Assembly: GCA_023548195.1 (NCBI GenBank)
Contig: JAJHZJ010000532.1
Coordinates: forward strand, 1 to 64,000
DNA from: Bettongia penicillata ogilbyi
Taxonomy: Eukaryota > Chordata > Mammalia > Diprotodontia > Potoroidae
Reading direction: 5' to 3'
Length of the DNA stretch: 64,000 nt
Shown: piece by piece, positions 46,571-57,720 of the stretch
How positions within the stretch are numbered: position 1 is the stretch's first letter
How the letters are laid out: the number at the start of each line of letters is the position of its first letter
Notes under the pieces: generated by a model
Database searches by the model: none
Seen by the model: only the letters and a program-made list of their open reading frames with translations
What the model was told of the DNA's origin: nothing
Made by a program: the position numbers and the translations under genes

Positions 46571-47195
46571 TAGAGGCCAGCATCTCCTCTCCCCCATCCC
46601 AGGGACCTGGGGCGTTATTTACTGGGCAAACAGAAGAAACCTATTGATTCCACAGTTGGGCGGGGTGGAGGGTTTTGCGGGAGGAGGGGTCGGGACCCAG
46701 TAAAGGGTCTGCTCCTAACGGACGACGTTCACTGTAATAACAGCCTGCGGTGGATAGGAGGAGAAGCGGATGGATTGCCTTTTGGAGCGAGGCTGCTGGA
46801 GGGGGCTGAATGGGCTTTAGGAGCGGAGCCCCCGGATCCAGGGCTGTGCTCTCTGATTGACTGCTCCCGGCACTAGGGGAAAGTTGCAGTTATCTTCGGG
46901 TTTGGAGGGCTGAGGCCAGGACAGGAAATCGTAATACTTTACTTAACCTTTGTAAATACAAAGATAGTTGCCTTAATCTTTCCAGATCTCCTCAGTAAAG
47001 CCTCAGCCTTAGCCCTTCGGTTGTTCCAGTTTTCAGCTGCAGGTTGTTTTCCAGCCTGCGGAGTCTGATATTAATTTACCTCTCCATGTTGGCAGTCTTA
47101 AGAAGGAACTGATGATTGAATGAATGAGTAGGCCTGAGTTGCCAGGGTTGCCACTGGGAATTCTTGTTTCACTGGAGTACCCACTCTGTACAAAA
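46570..47195. other. Unassigned sequence downstream of the island
   Basis: G+C decays from the island into AT-rich DNA. No exon or repeat family was recognised. Confidence 0.4.
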
Positions 47196-47223
47196 TGTGT
47201 GTGTGTGTGCGCGCGCGTGCGTA
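47196..47223. repeat. (TG)n(CG)n microsatellite
   Basis: tgtgtgtgtgtg followed by gcgcgcgcgtgcg; a small second alternating purine-pyrimidine tract. Confidence 0.95.
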
Positions 47224-47671
47224 TATGCTGGAGTGTACATGCTTGCTCAGGCGATATTTGTAACACTTATGTCAAGACTTCGCAGATATTTTGAAGATTT
47301 TATAGGTTTGGGTTTTTTTTTGTAGGAACTAGTAGGAGCCCTGAAATTATTTAACAAATTTATGGAGACTGAAGAAAAAGGAAAGACCCTAGGTTGATGT
47401 TGTCTTTCTTGGGTTCAGTTAATCAAAACACCTTCAGTAAGTAAGGGGTGTAACTGAGAGAACTAAAAATAACAGTTTTCTAGAACTGCCCGATCTGAGG
47501 AACCCATGTCAGCAGTTTTGCCACATGTGAGCCTCATCCATTTAACTTTATAGAATTTCTATTCATCAAAAAGGGAGGAAGAATTCACTTAGGGTAAAAT
47601 TCCATCTTAGAAATAGGGGAGGAAGAAAATGAGCATTTATTAAACATCTAGCATGCTCCAGGCAAAGTCAC

Positions 47672-47815
47672 AACCCTATTTGCCTCAGTTTCCTCATCTG
47701 TAAAATGAGTTGGAGAAGGAAATGGCAAACCACTCCAGTGTCTTTGCCAAGGAAACCCAAATAGAGTCACAAAGAGTCAGATGTTACTGGAACAACTCAG
47801 GAACTCAACAACATG
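47672..47815 (+). mobile_element. Mar-1 SINE 3' half
   Basis: It begins in the CORE ('tatttgcctcagtttcctca') and keeps the whole tail ('gttggagaaggaaatggcaa' to 'aagagtcagatgttactgga'). The head is absent. Confidence 0.88.
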
Positions 47816-47968
47816 TGTCAGGCAGTATATTAAGGGCCTTTTGCTAGGCAACGACAGGTTAAGTGACTTACCTAGGGTCACACAGCTAGTATGTATCTGA
47901 GGGCAAAGTTGAGCTCAGGCCTTCTGACTCTAAGGCCAGTGCTCTATCTACTGTGATATCTAGTGCAC
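47816..47968 (-). repeat. CORE-SINE/MIR, antisense
   Basis: 'gttaagtgacttacctaggg', 'tcacacagctagtatgtatc' and 'ggccagtgctctatctactg'. Confidence 0.82.
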
Positions 47969-47974
47969 TTATGT

Positions 47975-48092
47975 AATATTTATCTGTTATTTATACTGGA
48001 TCCTTCTACTAGACTGTATGTTCTGTAAGGGCAGTGGCTTTGCAAAAAGTAGGTAATTAGTAAATGTTTGTTGGTTAAATGAATGAATATAT
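47975..48092 (+). repeat. LINE-2 3' end fragment
   Basis: 'actagactgtatgttctgta', 'agggcagtggct' and 'tagtaaatgtttgttggtta'. Confidence 0.65.
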
Positions 48093-48631
48093 TAATCAAC
48101 CTAAAAAATTTTCCCTGTCTTTATACATTTATTGGCCTCATGTCACAATGTATCTGATAAAAGAGAAAAGAGTCAGACTGAAGAAAGTCTGACCAGAAAT
48201 GTGGAATTATTGATTTTATTGAAATTCTTTCACATCAAAATCAGATTGTCTTTAGGTCTATTGAAATGTTTTCAGGCTTTGGGGCTAGGGATCTGGGTTA
48301 AAATGGATGCAATATTCAGTTAATACTGGTAGTATTTTTGCCTGAATATATCGAGGGCCCAAGATAAAGGGTCTTATTTAAGAACAGCTACCATTTTCTA
48401 ACCAGAAAAAGAATCATGATCTCTTCTGAGTTAGTGCTGATGGAAAAGTCATTCCTTTTTCAACCAGCCTGTCACAGGAATAAGTAGGGGGCAAGCAGCG
48501 GAATGTATTTCGTGGTCATTGAATTAATGAAGAATTAGGAAAAGATAAAGGGTGCTGCTTGGTGTGATCACAAAAGCTTAATATGTTATTTTCATGCTAT
48601 GAAGTGAGAAAACTTGTCAGTTGCCAGATTA

Positions 48632-48787
48632 GAAACTCCCTCCACCAACTTACTTGTGATTTATAAATCTTAGAGATCGGCTTGAAGCACAGAGAAATTA
48701 AACTAGTGTGTGTCCAAGGTAGGATCGGAACCCAAGGTCTTTCTGACTCCAAAGTTAGTGCTCCATCCACCATGCCATGCTGCCTCT
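48632..48787 (-). repeat. MIR/CORE-SINE relic, antisense
   Basis: 'gatcggaacccaaggtcttt', 'ctgactccaaagttagtgct' and 'ccatccaccatgccatgctg'. Confidence 0.72.
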
Positions 48788-49031
48788 CTGCAGAGAGGGA
48801 AAAAAGGCATGACAATCTCAGGCCAATCTCAGTACGATTTAATACGTTGAATCTAGCATACTGTATTTATTTATCAGGGAATGACTCAATTAATGGTAAC
48901 TTGTGATGGTGGCAGTTGATCAGTTTGATAAAGAAAAAATAAAGAGGTCTCCTGGGGCTTCACTAAATCTAAAATATTTCCTGAGTCTTCTAAAGTAAGC
49001 ACAGCTTAAAATGTAGCATCTTGTTTACTTG

Positions 49032-49112
49032 TTAAAGAGATCCTGCATCTAGAGGTGGAAAGGATCTTAGTGATCATCTAGTCTAATTTCCTTATTTCAT
49101 AGTGCTATTTTA
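49032..49112 (-). repeat. CR1/L3-like 3' tip, antisense
   Basis: 'agaggtggaaaggatcttag' and 'tgatcatctagtctaatttc', cut off by the L1 3' end that follows. Confidence 0.55.
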
Positions 49113-49278
49113 GAAAAAAAATTACTTTTTTTAAAAGCACAGACTGTTTTTTCAGTTACAAATTATCTCCTTCCCCCTACTCCCTCTCCTATCAAATGAA
49201 GAGGTAAGAAAAATAAAATCTGTAACAAATATGTATAGTCATGCAAAATAAATGTTCACATTAGCCATGGATATATAT

Positions 49279-49372
49279 ACACACACACACACACATACAT
49301 ATATACCCACATACATATGCTCACATGTGTGTACATATGTATATATATGCATACACACATACACACACACTT
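49279..49372. repeat. (CA)n/(CATA)n microsatellite
   Basis: Imperfect CA and CATA units in the antisense L1 3' UTR. Confidence 0.92.
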
Positions 49373-51186
49373 CAATCTGCACACTGAGTCTGTCGGTTTT
49401 CCCTCTGCAGGTGGATAGCATGCTTCTTCATGAGTCCTTTGGAACTGTGGTGGTTCATTCTAAGTTCCCAAGTCTTTCAAAGTTTTTTCTTTATACTATT
49501 ATTTTCATTATTCTCTTTACAAGATTCTGTTCATGCTGTTCCTCTTGTAGATTGTTCTGGTTCCTCCTATTTTACTTTGCATCAGTTCATGGAGTTCTTC
49601 CCAGGTTTTCTGAAACCACTTTCTTTATCATTTCTTATATCACAATAGTATTCCTTTACATTAATGTGCTATAACTTGTTCAGCCATTCTACAATTGATG
49701 GACAGCTCCTTAGCTCCCAATTCTTTACCACTACAAAAAGAGCTGCTATAAATATTTTTGTATTTACAGTCCTTTTCCTCCTTCATTGATTTCTTTGGGG
49801 TATAGTCCTAGCGGAGGCATTACTGGGCCAAAGGGTATACACAGTTTAATAACCTTTTGGGCATAATTCCAAATGGCTTTCCAGAATGGTTGGATTAGTT
49901 CACAGTTCCACCGACAGGGCATCAGTGTACTTGTTTTCCCGCATCCCTTTCAGCATTTGTCTTTTTCCTTTTCTGTCATCATAGCCAACCTGCTGAAGTG
50001 GTATTTCAGAGTAGTTTCAATGTGTATTTCTTTTATTATAACATCTTTATATGCCTATTTATATAGGTTTGCTATTCTTTTGAAAACTGCTTATTCATAT
50101 CCTTTGATTATTTATCAGTTGAGGAATGGCTTTTAGTCTTGTATATTTAAAATAGTTCACTATATATTTAGAAATGAGACTTTTATCAGAGAAACTTGCT
50201 GCAAAGATTTTCCCCTACTTTCTTGCTTTTCTTCTAATTTTAGCTGCATTGATTTCTTTTGTGCAAAAACCATTAAATTTTATATAATCAAAATGATCCA
50301 TTTTGCTTCCTGTGAATCTCTCTATTTCTTATTTGGTCATGAACTCTTCCTCTACCCATAGATGCAACAGATACTTTCTTCCTTGTTATATTAATTTGCT
50401 TATGATATCTCTTTTTATGTCTAAATAATGTACTCATTTTAAAACTTATCTTGGTATACATGGTGAGATACTGGTTTATATATAGTTTCTGCTGGACTAC
50501 TTTTCAGTTTTTCCAAGTTTTACTCATATAGTAAGTTCTTGCCCCAATAGCTGGGATCATTGGGTTTATCCATTCCTAGGTTGCTGTGTTCATTTGCTTC
50601 TGTATATTATGTACCTGAATCTGTTCTACCAAGCAACCTCTCCACTTCTTACCCAGTAGCTAACTATTTTGATGATTGCAGCTTTGTGATATAGTTTGAG
50701 ATCTAGTATTGCTAGGCCCCCTTCCTTCCCGTTTTTCTTTTTCCACTGATTCCTTTGATATTCTTGGCCTTTTGTTCTCCAGATAAATTGTTATTTTTTC
50801 TAACTTGATAAAGTAATTCTTTAGTAGTTTGATTAGTGTTACATTGAATAAATGAATTATTTTGGTGTTTTTTAAATTTTATTATATTGAGTCCATCTAC
50901 CCACAAACAATAAACACTTATCCAATTATTAGCCCTTTATTTGTGTGAAAAATATTTTGTAATTGTTTTCATATAGTTCCTGTGTGTCTTAGCAGTTAGA
51001 CTCCTACAGTTATTTTAAATGGAATTTCTCTTTCTATCTTTTCCTGTCAGATTTTGTTGGTAATATAAAAAAATGCTGATGATTTGTGTAGATTTACTTT
51101 ATGTCCTGCCACTTTGTTGAAGACATTGATTGTTTCAATTAATTTTTTTAGTGAACTATCTAGGGGTGTCTAAATATACTATCATA

Positions 51187-51964
51187 TCATATACAAAGAA
51201 TGATTGATGATTTTGTTTCCTCATGGCATATGCTTATTCCTTCAGTTCTTTTTTCTAGTCTTATTTCTATAGTTATCACTTCCAGTACGATATTAAATAG
51301 TAATGGTGGTAATGAACATCCTTGCTTCACTCCTGATCTTAGTGGAAAGACTTCTAGCTTAGCCCCCTTACAGATAATGCTTGTTCTGGTTTTAAGATAG
51401 ATACTACTTATCATTTAAGGAAAGCTCCCTATATTCTTGAACTTTCTAGTGTTTTAACATGAATGTGTTTGTATTTTCTCAAAAGTTTTTCCTGTATCTA
51501 TTGAAATAATCGTGATTTTTGTTGTTTTTGTTATTGTCATGGTCAGTTATGCTTATTGTTTTCCTAATACTCAACCAGTTCTGAATTTCAGTATAAATCC
51601 AGCCTGGTCATGGCATATGTTCTTTGTGATATAGTGCTGTAATCTCCTTGCTATTATTTTACTTAAAATTTATGCATCAGTATTCATCAGGGAAATCAGT
51701 GTATAGTTTTTTCCCCTCTGTTTTGGTTCTCCATAGTATAGGAATCAAGACCATGTTTATGTAATAGAAGAAATTTGGTACATTTCCTTTATATCTTTCT
51801 TCAAAGAGTTTGCATAATATTACAAATGACTGTTCTTTGAAGGTTTGGTAGGATTTGTTTATAAATGCATTTGGTCCTATTGTTTTCCTCCAGTTGGCAG
51901 ATAATTTATGACTTGTTTGATTTTTTTCTTTGGGCAGTTTACATTTTTGTAAGTATTCATTCAT
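51187..51964 (-). pseudogene. L1 ORF2 reverse-transcriptase remnant
   Basis: The minus-strand frame 51187-51414 contains FPLRSGVKQGCSLPPLLFNI, matching the R-x-G-x-[KR]-Q-G-C-P-L-S-P-L-L-F-N block of L1 reverse transcriptase, with P replaced by S and S by P. The frame 51677-51964 ends in a diverged INMVLIPILW segment, cognate of the LIPKPGKD region upstream of the catalytic core. A frameshift and stops separate the two, and the FADD region is degraded. Confidence 0.88.
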
Positions 51965-52374
51965 TTCATTTAGATTATCAGTTTTATTGGCATGGAGTTG
52001 AGCAATGTAACTCCTAATAATTATTTTCCTCCCCTTTTTATTGGTTTTTAATTTACCCTTTTAATTTTTGATACTGGTAACTTGACTTTTTTCTTTTTTA
52101 AAAATCATATTAACCAGTGTTTATTTCTTTCCTCCAAAACCAACTTCTACTTTTATTTAGTCACTTGATGGAGTTTTTTACTTTATGTTTTGTTAATCTC
52201 TCCTTTGATTTTCAAAACCTTTATTTTGGTATTTAATTTGGGCTTTTAAATTTTTTTTCTTTTTTTAGTTTTTTAGTTGCTTGTCCAATTCACTGGTATA
52301 CTTTCTCTTTTTTATATTTTATCTTTAAAAATTTTTCTCTTTTATAAACATTTATATATTTTATTTTAATTTAA

Positions 52375-53410
52375 TTTTAAATTTAGATTTATTGGTATGT
52401 TGTTGAGTGAAATACCTCCTAATAATTGCTGTTATTTCCTATTCATTGGTTACAAATTCACCTTTTTTCATTTTTATACTGGTAATTTGTGTATTTTTCT
52501 TGTTCTCAATCAAAGTAGCCTAAATAGGTACCCTAATGCACTGTTGTTGGAGCTGTGAATTAGTTCAACTCTTCTGAAGAGTGATTTGAAACTATATTCA
52601 AAGGGCTATAAAATTTTGACCATCCCTTGATCCAACAATATCATACCACCACCAAGGAGATCGAAGAAAAAGGAAAAGGATCCATATTTACAAAAATATT
52701 TCTAGAAATTCTTTGTGTGGTGGCAAAGAACTGGAAACTGAGGGGACGCCCATTAGTTGGGAGTGAATGAACAAGTTATGATATATGAATGTGATGGAAA
52801 ACTATTGTGCTATGAGAAATTATGAAGGGAATGGTTTCAGAAAAACCTGGCAAGAATTATATGAACCAATGCAAAGTAATGTGAACAGAACAAGGAGAAC
52901 AATCTACCCAGTAATAACAATATTCTAAGGGTAATCAGCTGTAACTTGAATCAATACAGTAATTTACCACAACACCAAAGAACTCATAATGTAAAACGCT
53001 ATCAATTTTCAGATAGAAACTGATGGATTCGGAGTGCAAACTGAAGCATTTCTATCCTTCCTTCCTTCCTTCCTTCCTTCCTTCCTTCCTTCCTTCCTTC
53101 CTTCCTTCCTTCCTTCCTTCCTTCCTTCCTTCCTTCCTCCCTCTCTCCTTCCCTTCCTTCTGTTTTTTATTCCTTCCCTTCCTTCTGTCCTTTATTCCTT
53201 CTTTCCTTCTTCCCTCCCTCTGTCCCTCTGTCCCTGCCTCCCTCCCTCCCTCCCTTCTTTCCTTCTGAACATGGCTATTTCAGAAATGCTTTGCATGACT
53301 TCATTTGTATAATGAGTATTTCCTGCCTTCTCAATGGGCAGGGGAGAGGTGGGAGAGAGGGAGAGAATTTATAATTGAAAATTTAAAAATTAAAAATCAA
53401 ATTAAAAAAT
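52375..53410 (+). mobile_element. Plus-strand L1 3' end with inverted 5' segment
   Basis: The main part (52520-53410) is sense L1: 'aactggaaactgaggggacg', 'gtgaacagaacaaggagaac', then a TTCC array and an AAATT-rich end. The 5' ~140 bases (52375-52515) are in the opposite orientation and duplicate host sequence at 51978-52090 ('cctcctaataattgctgtta' against 'actcctaataattattttcc'). That is the pattern left by twin-primed insertion. Confidence 0.68.
53053..53260. repeat. (TTCC)n microsatellite with degenerate CT-rich tail
   Basis: About 21 perfect units to 53138, then imperfect ttcc/ctcc/ctgt repeats to ~53260, inside the plus-strand L1 3' UTR. Confidence 0.97.
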
Positions 53411-53454
53411 AGTTCATCTATTTTTTAATTTTTAAAAAATGTAAATATAAGCAG

Positions 53455-53700
53455 TTAGAGATATAAATTCTTTCCTGAGTACTGACTTGGCTGAATCCCA
53501 CAAATATTTGTACATTGCATCATTGTTGTCCTTATTTTTAATGAAATTATTGATTGTTTCTGTGATTCATTCTTGGATTCACTTGGATTCTTTAGCATTA
53601 GTTTATATAGTTTCCAGTTAATTTTTAATCCATGCTTACTAACTGTAATTTTTATGGCACTGTAGTCAGAAGATACAATTAATATTCTGCTTTTCTGCAT
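53455..53700 (-). pseudogene. L1 ORF2 upstream region remnant
   Basis: An 81-codon minus-strand frame, rich in Lys/Ser/Ile, sits upstream of the reverse-transcriptase remnant in the same L1. This is the region between the endonuclease and the reverse transcriptase. I rely on position and on similarity of the DNA to other L1 copies rather than on a catalytic motif. Confidence 0.5.
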
Positions 53701-54170
53701 TTGTTTGCGAGATTTTTATGTCTTAATATATGCTTAGTTTTTGTGAAGGTGCTATGCACAATTGAAGAAATAGGTGTACACCTTTCTGTTTCCATCCAGT
53801 TTACTACAGAGGCCTGTTATATTTAACTTTTCTAAAGTTCTATTCCTTTCCTAAATGTTTATCTTATTTATTTTACAGTTAGATTTGTCTATATCTGAGA
53901 GGGGTAAATTGAGGTCACCCACTACTATAGGCATTTAACTTTTCCTTGAAGAAGTTGGATGCTATGCTGTTTAGTATACATATGTTTCCTATGGTACCTC
54001 TTAGCAAAATATAGTTTCTCTGTTCGTCTCTTTCAATTAAGTCTATTTTTGCTTTTGTGTTGTCTGAGATCACAGTTTTCAGCATTGCCTTTTTTTACCT
54101 CAACTGGAGCAAAATAGATTCTGCTTCAATATCTTATATTAACTCTATGTGCATCTTCCTGTTTCAAGTC

Positions 54171-54340
54171 ATAGACAGTGGAAAAAGCAGGAGGATGGAA
54201 AGTCTGAATCACAGGTTCTAGTCATAGCTCTGTCTTGGAATCATTGTGTTGCCCTGGGCAAGTTTATGTCTCTCTCTTGGACTGAGTTTCTTTGGTGGGA
54301 GATAAGAAAGACAGACTAGATCACTTGTTCTTAAAGTGAG
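54171..54340 (+). repeat. MIR SINE relic
   Basis: 'ggttctagtcatagctctgt', 'tgccctgggcaagtttatgt' and 'aagacagactagatcacttg'. Confidence 0.62.
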
Positions 54341-54450
54341 GTCTGGGGATCCTGGGGTCCTCTAAACTCTTTTAGGATATTCTTGACGTAAAAAAATTAT
54401 GATACTACCAAGATACCTTAATTTCAAGTACAGTAAATATTAGACAACAC

Positions 54451-54471
54451 TAACCCTAACCCTAACCCTAA
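54451..54471 (-). repeat. Interstitial telomeric repeat, 3.5 units
   Basis: Three perfect TAACCC units plus TAA on the plus strand, equal to (TTAGGG)n on the minus strand. No telomeric degeneracy is visible on either side. Confidence 0.95.
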
Positions 54472-55290
54472 ATGCGCTCTTTGCAGGGAAGTGTCCTAAA
54501 TCATTTTTAAGAATGTAAAAGGGTCCTTCTCCTTTCCTCCCCTTCTCCTCTCTTCCTTATTACAAAATACTTTTCTTTGTGTTATAATGCAGTTTTTTTT
54601 ATGCCTCTAAAAATCATTATTCTGGGGAGTTCATAAACTTTAGCAGATTTCCAAAGGGGTCCATGATGTCAAAAAGGTGAAGGCTGATCCTTTCCAGAAG
54701 AAGGAACTGAGTATCAGTGGTGAGAAGATGGGCACGCAGATTCTTAAGGCACCTAACAGTGGTAAGCCACAGAATCATGCCACCTCAGACCCAGGTCTCC
54801 TGATTCAGGGCTCTTTTTGCAATTTCTATCCCCTTGGACTTTGAGCTCTAAGTAGAGTGTTATATTCTCAGCTCCCTAAATTGAGAATCCCGACACATTC
54901 GTCATTTTTCCTTGGTGGCCATAAGCATCCACCTTCCTAAAGACCCTGTTTCCCCTGTGGGATCTGAAGCTTATGCATAGAGATTTAGGAATCCTTCACA
55001 GTTGTTCAACTTGAAGAGTATAGCTGTGTTCCTGCTTAAACCGTTTGCCCACATCGGGGACAGCTCCCTAGAGCCTGTGGGGCTAAGAGGCTTTATCAGT
55101 GCACATGGACTTCCACAGAATGCCTTAAAGGCATGTATTCATTTGTGAATCATTACAGTAGTCAAAAACATTTTATTTAGCATCTACAAATAACTATGGC
55201 ATAAAGTCGTGGCTCATAGCTGGAAGAGGCCTAAGGAGGTGGGGGCGGGGCTGAAGAAAATCAACTATAGTATAGTGGGAAGTCAGAGCA
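54472..55290. other. Mostly unassigned sequence
   Basis: A weak antisense MIR-like segment lies at 54690-54800 ('cagacccaggtctcctgatt'). Nothing else was recognised. Confidence 0.4.
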
Positions 55291-55494
55291 GCTAGATGGT
55301 GCAGTGGATAAACCACCATTCCTGGAGTCAGGAAGATCTGAGTTCAAATCTGGCCTTAGACATTTACTAGCCCTGTGACTCTGGGCAGGTCACTTAACCC
55401 CTTTTGCCTGGGTTCCTCATCTTGTCCACACTGGAAAAGGAAATGTGTCTTTGCCAGGAATATGTGGATATGACTGAAAAATTGATTAACAACA
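55291..55494 (+). mobile_element. Mar-1 CORE-SINE, shortened tail
   Basis: Head 'agagcagctagatggtgcag', CORE 'ctgtgactctgggcaggtca' and tail 'gtgtctttgccaggaatatg' to 'atatgactgaaaaattgatt'. The tail has an internal deletion. Confidence 0.88.
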
Positions 55495-55496
55495 TG

Positions 55497-55680
55497 CTAG
55501 AAAGAAGACAGGCTGCAAAGTCAGAGGACCTGGGTTCCTAGCCTGCCTCTGACATATTACCTCAGTGACTTGGGCAGGTTCTCGTAATCTTCTGACTCCA
55601 CTTTCCTCATTGTAATATGAAGGGGTTAGACTAAATGGCCTCTAAGGTCCCTTGATCTGTTGTCACTGCTTTTGTTCAAG
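55497..55680 (+). repeat. MIR SINE relic
   Basis: 'caggctgcaaagtcagagga', 'agtgacttgggcaggttctc' and 'actaaatggcctctaaggtc'. Confidence 0.75.
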
Positions 55681-55689
55681 GTGGTAATA

Positions 55690-55935
55690 CTCAATTCAAA
55701 AACTGTCTATTAAATGCTTACTATGTGTCAGCACTACACTGGACAAGGATGTTCCAAAGACAAAGACAAAACTGTCTGCCCTCAAGAAGCTTAATTATTC
55801 ATTTGATGATCAATTAAAAAATATTTATTTAAATGCCTTCTACATGCTAGACACTGTATTAGGCACTGGGGACCTAAATACAAAGAATAAAACATTCCCT
55901 ATTTGGAAGGGCTCTAAGTGATAAGGAAGGTACTA
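55690..55935 (+). repeat. Two ancient-repeat 5' fragments
   Basis: 'attaaatgcttactatgtgt' (55710) and 'aatgccttctacatgctaga' (55832) are each followed by the 'ctgccctcaagaagctta'-type continuation, as in the family at 61.3 kb. Confidence 0.55.
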
Positions 55936-55959
55936 GAACCCAGTTAGTTCTTCATAATC

Positions 55960-56440
55960 CATAATGTGGTCTCTTTTTCTCTCCTTAAATTTCTTACTAC
56001 TTCCTATCAGGAAGCTTCTGCTCCACCGGAACTGATCTTCATTCCAGGCCCTAAAACACCATTACCCTTCCCATCCCTGTTCTTGTTCATGTCATTGCCC
56101 TTGCTAGGAATGTTCTCCCAGCTTCTCTGTACTTGTACCTGCCCTTCAAGACAGAGGTCATCACCTCCTCGGACTTGGCCAGTCCAGAAGAAACTCATTT
56201 GTTTGAATTTCTTTACCACTATTTACTTGTACCTTTCATCTGACACCTAGCCCAATTATTATTGTCAGTTATCACTTCATAGCCATGCTCTCTCTCCCTA
56301 AATTCATGATAAACTCTTTGAAGGCCCAGACTGAGACTTGTCCGAGATTCTGTGACCCATGGAGAGTAAGTAGCATGGTGCCTTGCACATAGCAGGTGGA
56401 CATAAATGCGTGCTACTAATGGCTTGCTAACTCACCTTTA
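55960..56440 (+). repeat. LINE-2 3' end
   Basis: The L2 3' UTR order is preserved: 'gaatgttctcccagcttctc', 'cctgcccttcaagacagagg', 'gataaactctttgaaggccc' and 'tggtgccttgcacatagcag'. This is the best L2 copy in the window. Confidence 0.82.
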
Positions 56441-57097
56441 TGTGACACTTGGAACTTTGCAAATTAAAAACCTCGCAGCTGTTCTAGAAGAAAAGCATTA
56501 TTGCTGCCATTCTATAAATGAGCTGGTTAGAGCTATGACTCCCACCCAAATCTTGTGACCCCAGGGCCAGTGTCCTTTCTTTTATGCCAGGGTGGGCAGG
56601 TTCTAGGTGCCAGGAATCAGCAGCCTTCTTAGTGTGATCAGTGAAGTGAGCCACAGTGCCAAGGTGGGTGCCACTGATGAGGATGAAAGCTCAGAGTCCA
56701 AAAGGGAGATGTAAAACCCAGGGAGTAGGGAAGCCGGAGAAAAGAAAGGGGAGAGATGAATGAAGATAAAACTAAACCAGGCACAGTGCATGGCAGTAGC
56801 AATTTCTTAGTAAATGTTTGTTGACTGACATGTAACTTTCTATACCCATTAACCCCCAAATCTCCATACAAAAAAGGGAGATGCTCTCCTTAGCTCTTCT
56901 CCCAGGCTAAACTTAATCATTATAATTACAAAGCTCATTTATTTATTGTCCTTTGTTGCATCTAAGGTGTTGTTGCCCGATAAACTAGTATTATACATGT
57001 TGTTTTCCTTCTATTTCCTTTTCTTTTCAGTGGTTAATTTAAGAAGTCTTCTGTGTTTCTTCAAATTCTTCATATTCACCATTTTTATGAGTAGGCA
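56441..57097. other. Mostly unassigned sequence
   Basis: A weak antisense MIR-like stretch lies at 56470-56600. No exon is supported. Confidence 0.35.
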
Positions 57098-57338
57098 TGG
57101 GCAGCTAGGTGGTGCAGTGGATAGAGTGCCAGGCCTGGTGTCAGACTCATCTTTGTGAGTTCAAGTCCAGCCTCAGATACATAGTAGGCAAGACACTTAA
57201 TCCTGTTTCCCTCAGTTTCTCTTCATTTGTAAATGATCTGGAGAAGGAAATGGCAAATCACTCCAGTATCTTTGCTAAGAAAACCACAAATGGAGTTACA
57301 GAGTCAGACACGACTGAAAAAAATGATCGAACATCATC
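57098..57338 (+). mobile_element. Mar-1 CORE-SINE
   Basis: Full length: 'gggcagctaggtggtgcagt' to 'gagtcagacacgactgaaaa'. The head is one of the best conserved in the window. Confidence 0.94.
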
Positions 57339-57464
57339 ATGAGATGATGCTCTATAGGCTGAGGGTTCTTCATCTGGGATCCACAGATCCAAAAGGAGTT
57401 TTTGGATAGATTTCGGGGGATCCATGACCTTGAATGAGAGAAATTATATCCTTATTTCATTTAG

Positions 57465-57720
57465 TCAGTCAGTCAGTCAAGAAGCATTTGTTAAGCACTT
57501 ATGTTCCCAGCACTGTACTGGGATTTGGAATACAAATACATTTGGAATACAAATCCTGGGTAAGCGAAAAGATAGCCCTTGCCCACAAGGAGTTTGTATT
57601 GTAAAAGAGAAGACAGCACACAAAAGGAGAAATGAAAAGCTGGCAGAAGAGGTAAGACGGTGGAGAAGGAAGAGATAGCTAACTTGAGCGCCCTCTTTAA
57701 ATGGAGATTCTGAGAGGGAG
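57465..57720 (+). repeat. Ancient mammalian repeat fragment
   Basis: 'agaagcatttgttaagcact', 'cagcactgtactgggatttg' and 'gcccttgcccacaaggagtt' match the start of the 61.3 kb copy. Confidence 0.6.

Larger units (their letters stand above)
49115..54170 (-). mobile_element. L1, antisense, 5'-truncated, interrupted by a second L1
   Basis: The 3' end is near 49115. The 3' UTR, the ORF2 C-terminal region, reverse transcriptase (51.2-52.0 kb) and upstream ORF2 (53.42-54.17 kb) follow in minus orientation. Host sequence breaks near 52370 and resumes near 53415 ('agcagttagagatataaatt'). ORF1 and the 5' UTR are missing. All frames are broken. Confidence 0.88.

Noticed and set aside
45933..46703. Open frame of 256 codons and its antisense partners across the TG/CA tracts
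   Set aside because: Cys/Val/Tyr/Met-rich and His/Thr-rich translations are artefacts of dinucleotide repeats.
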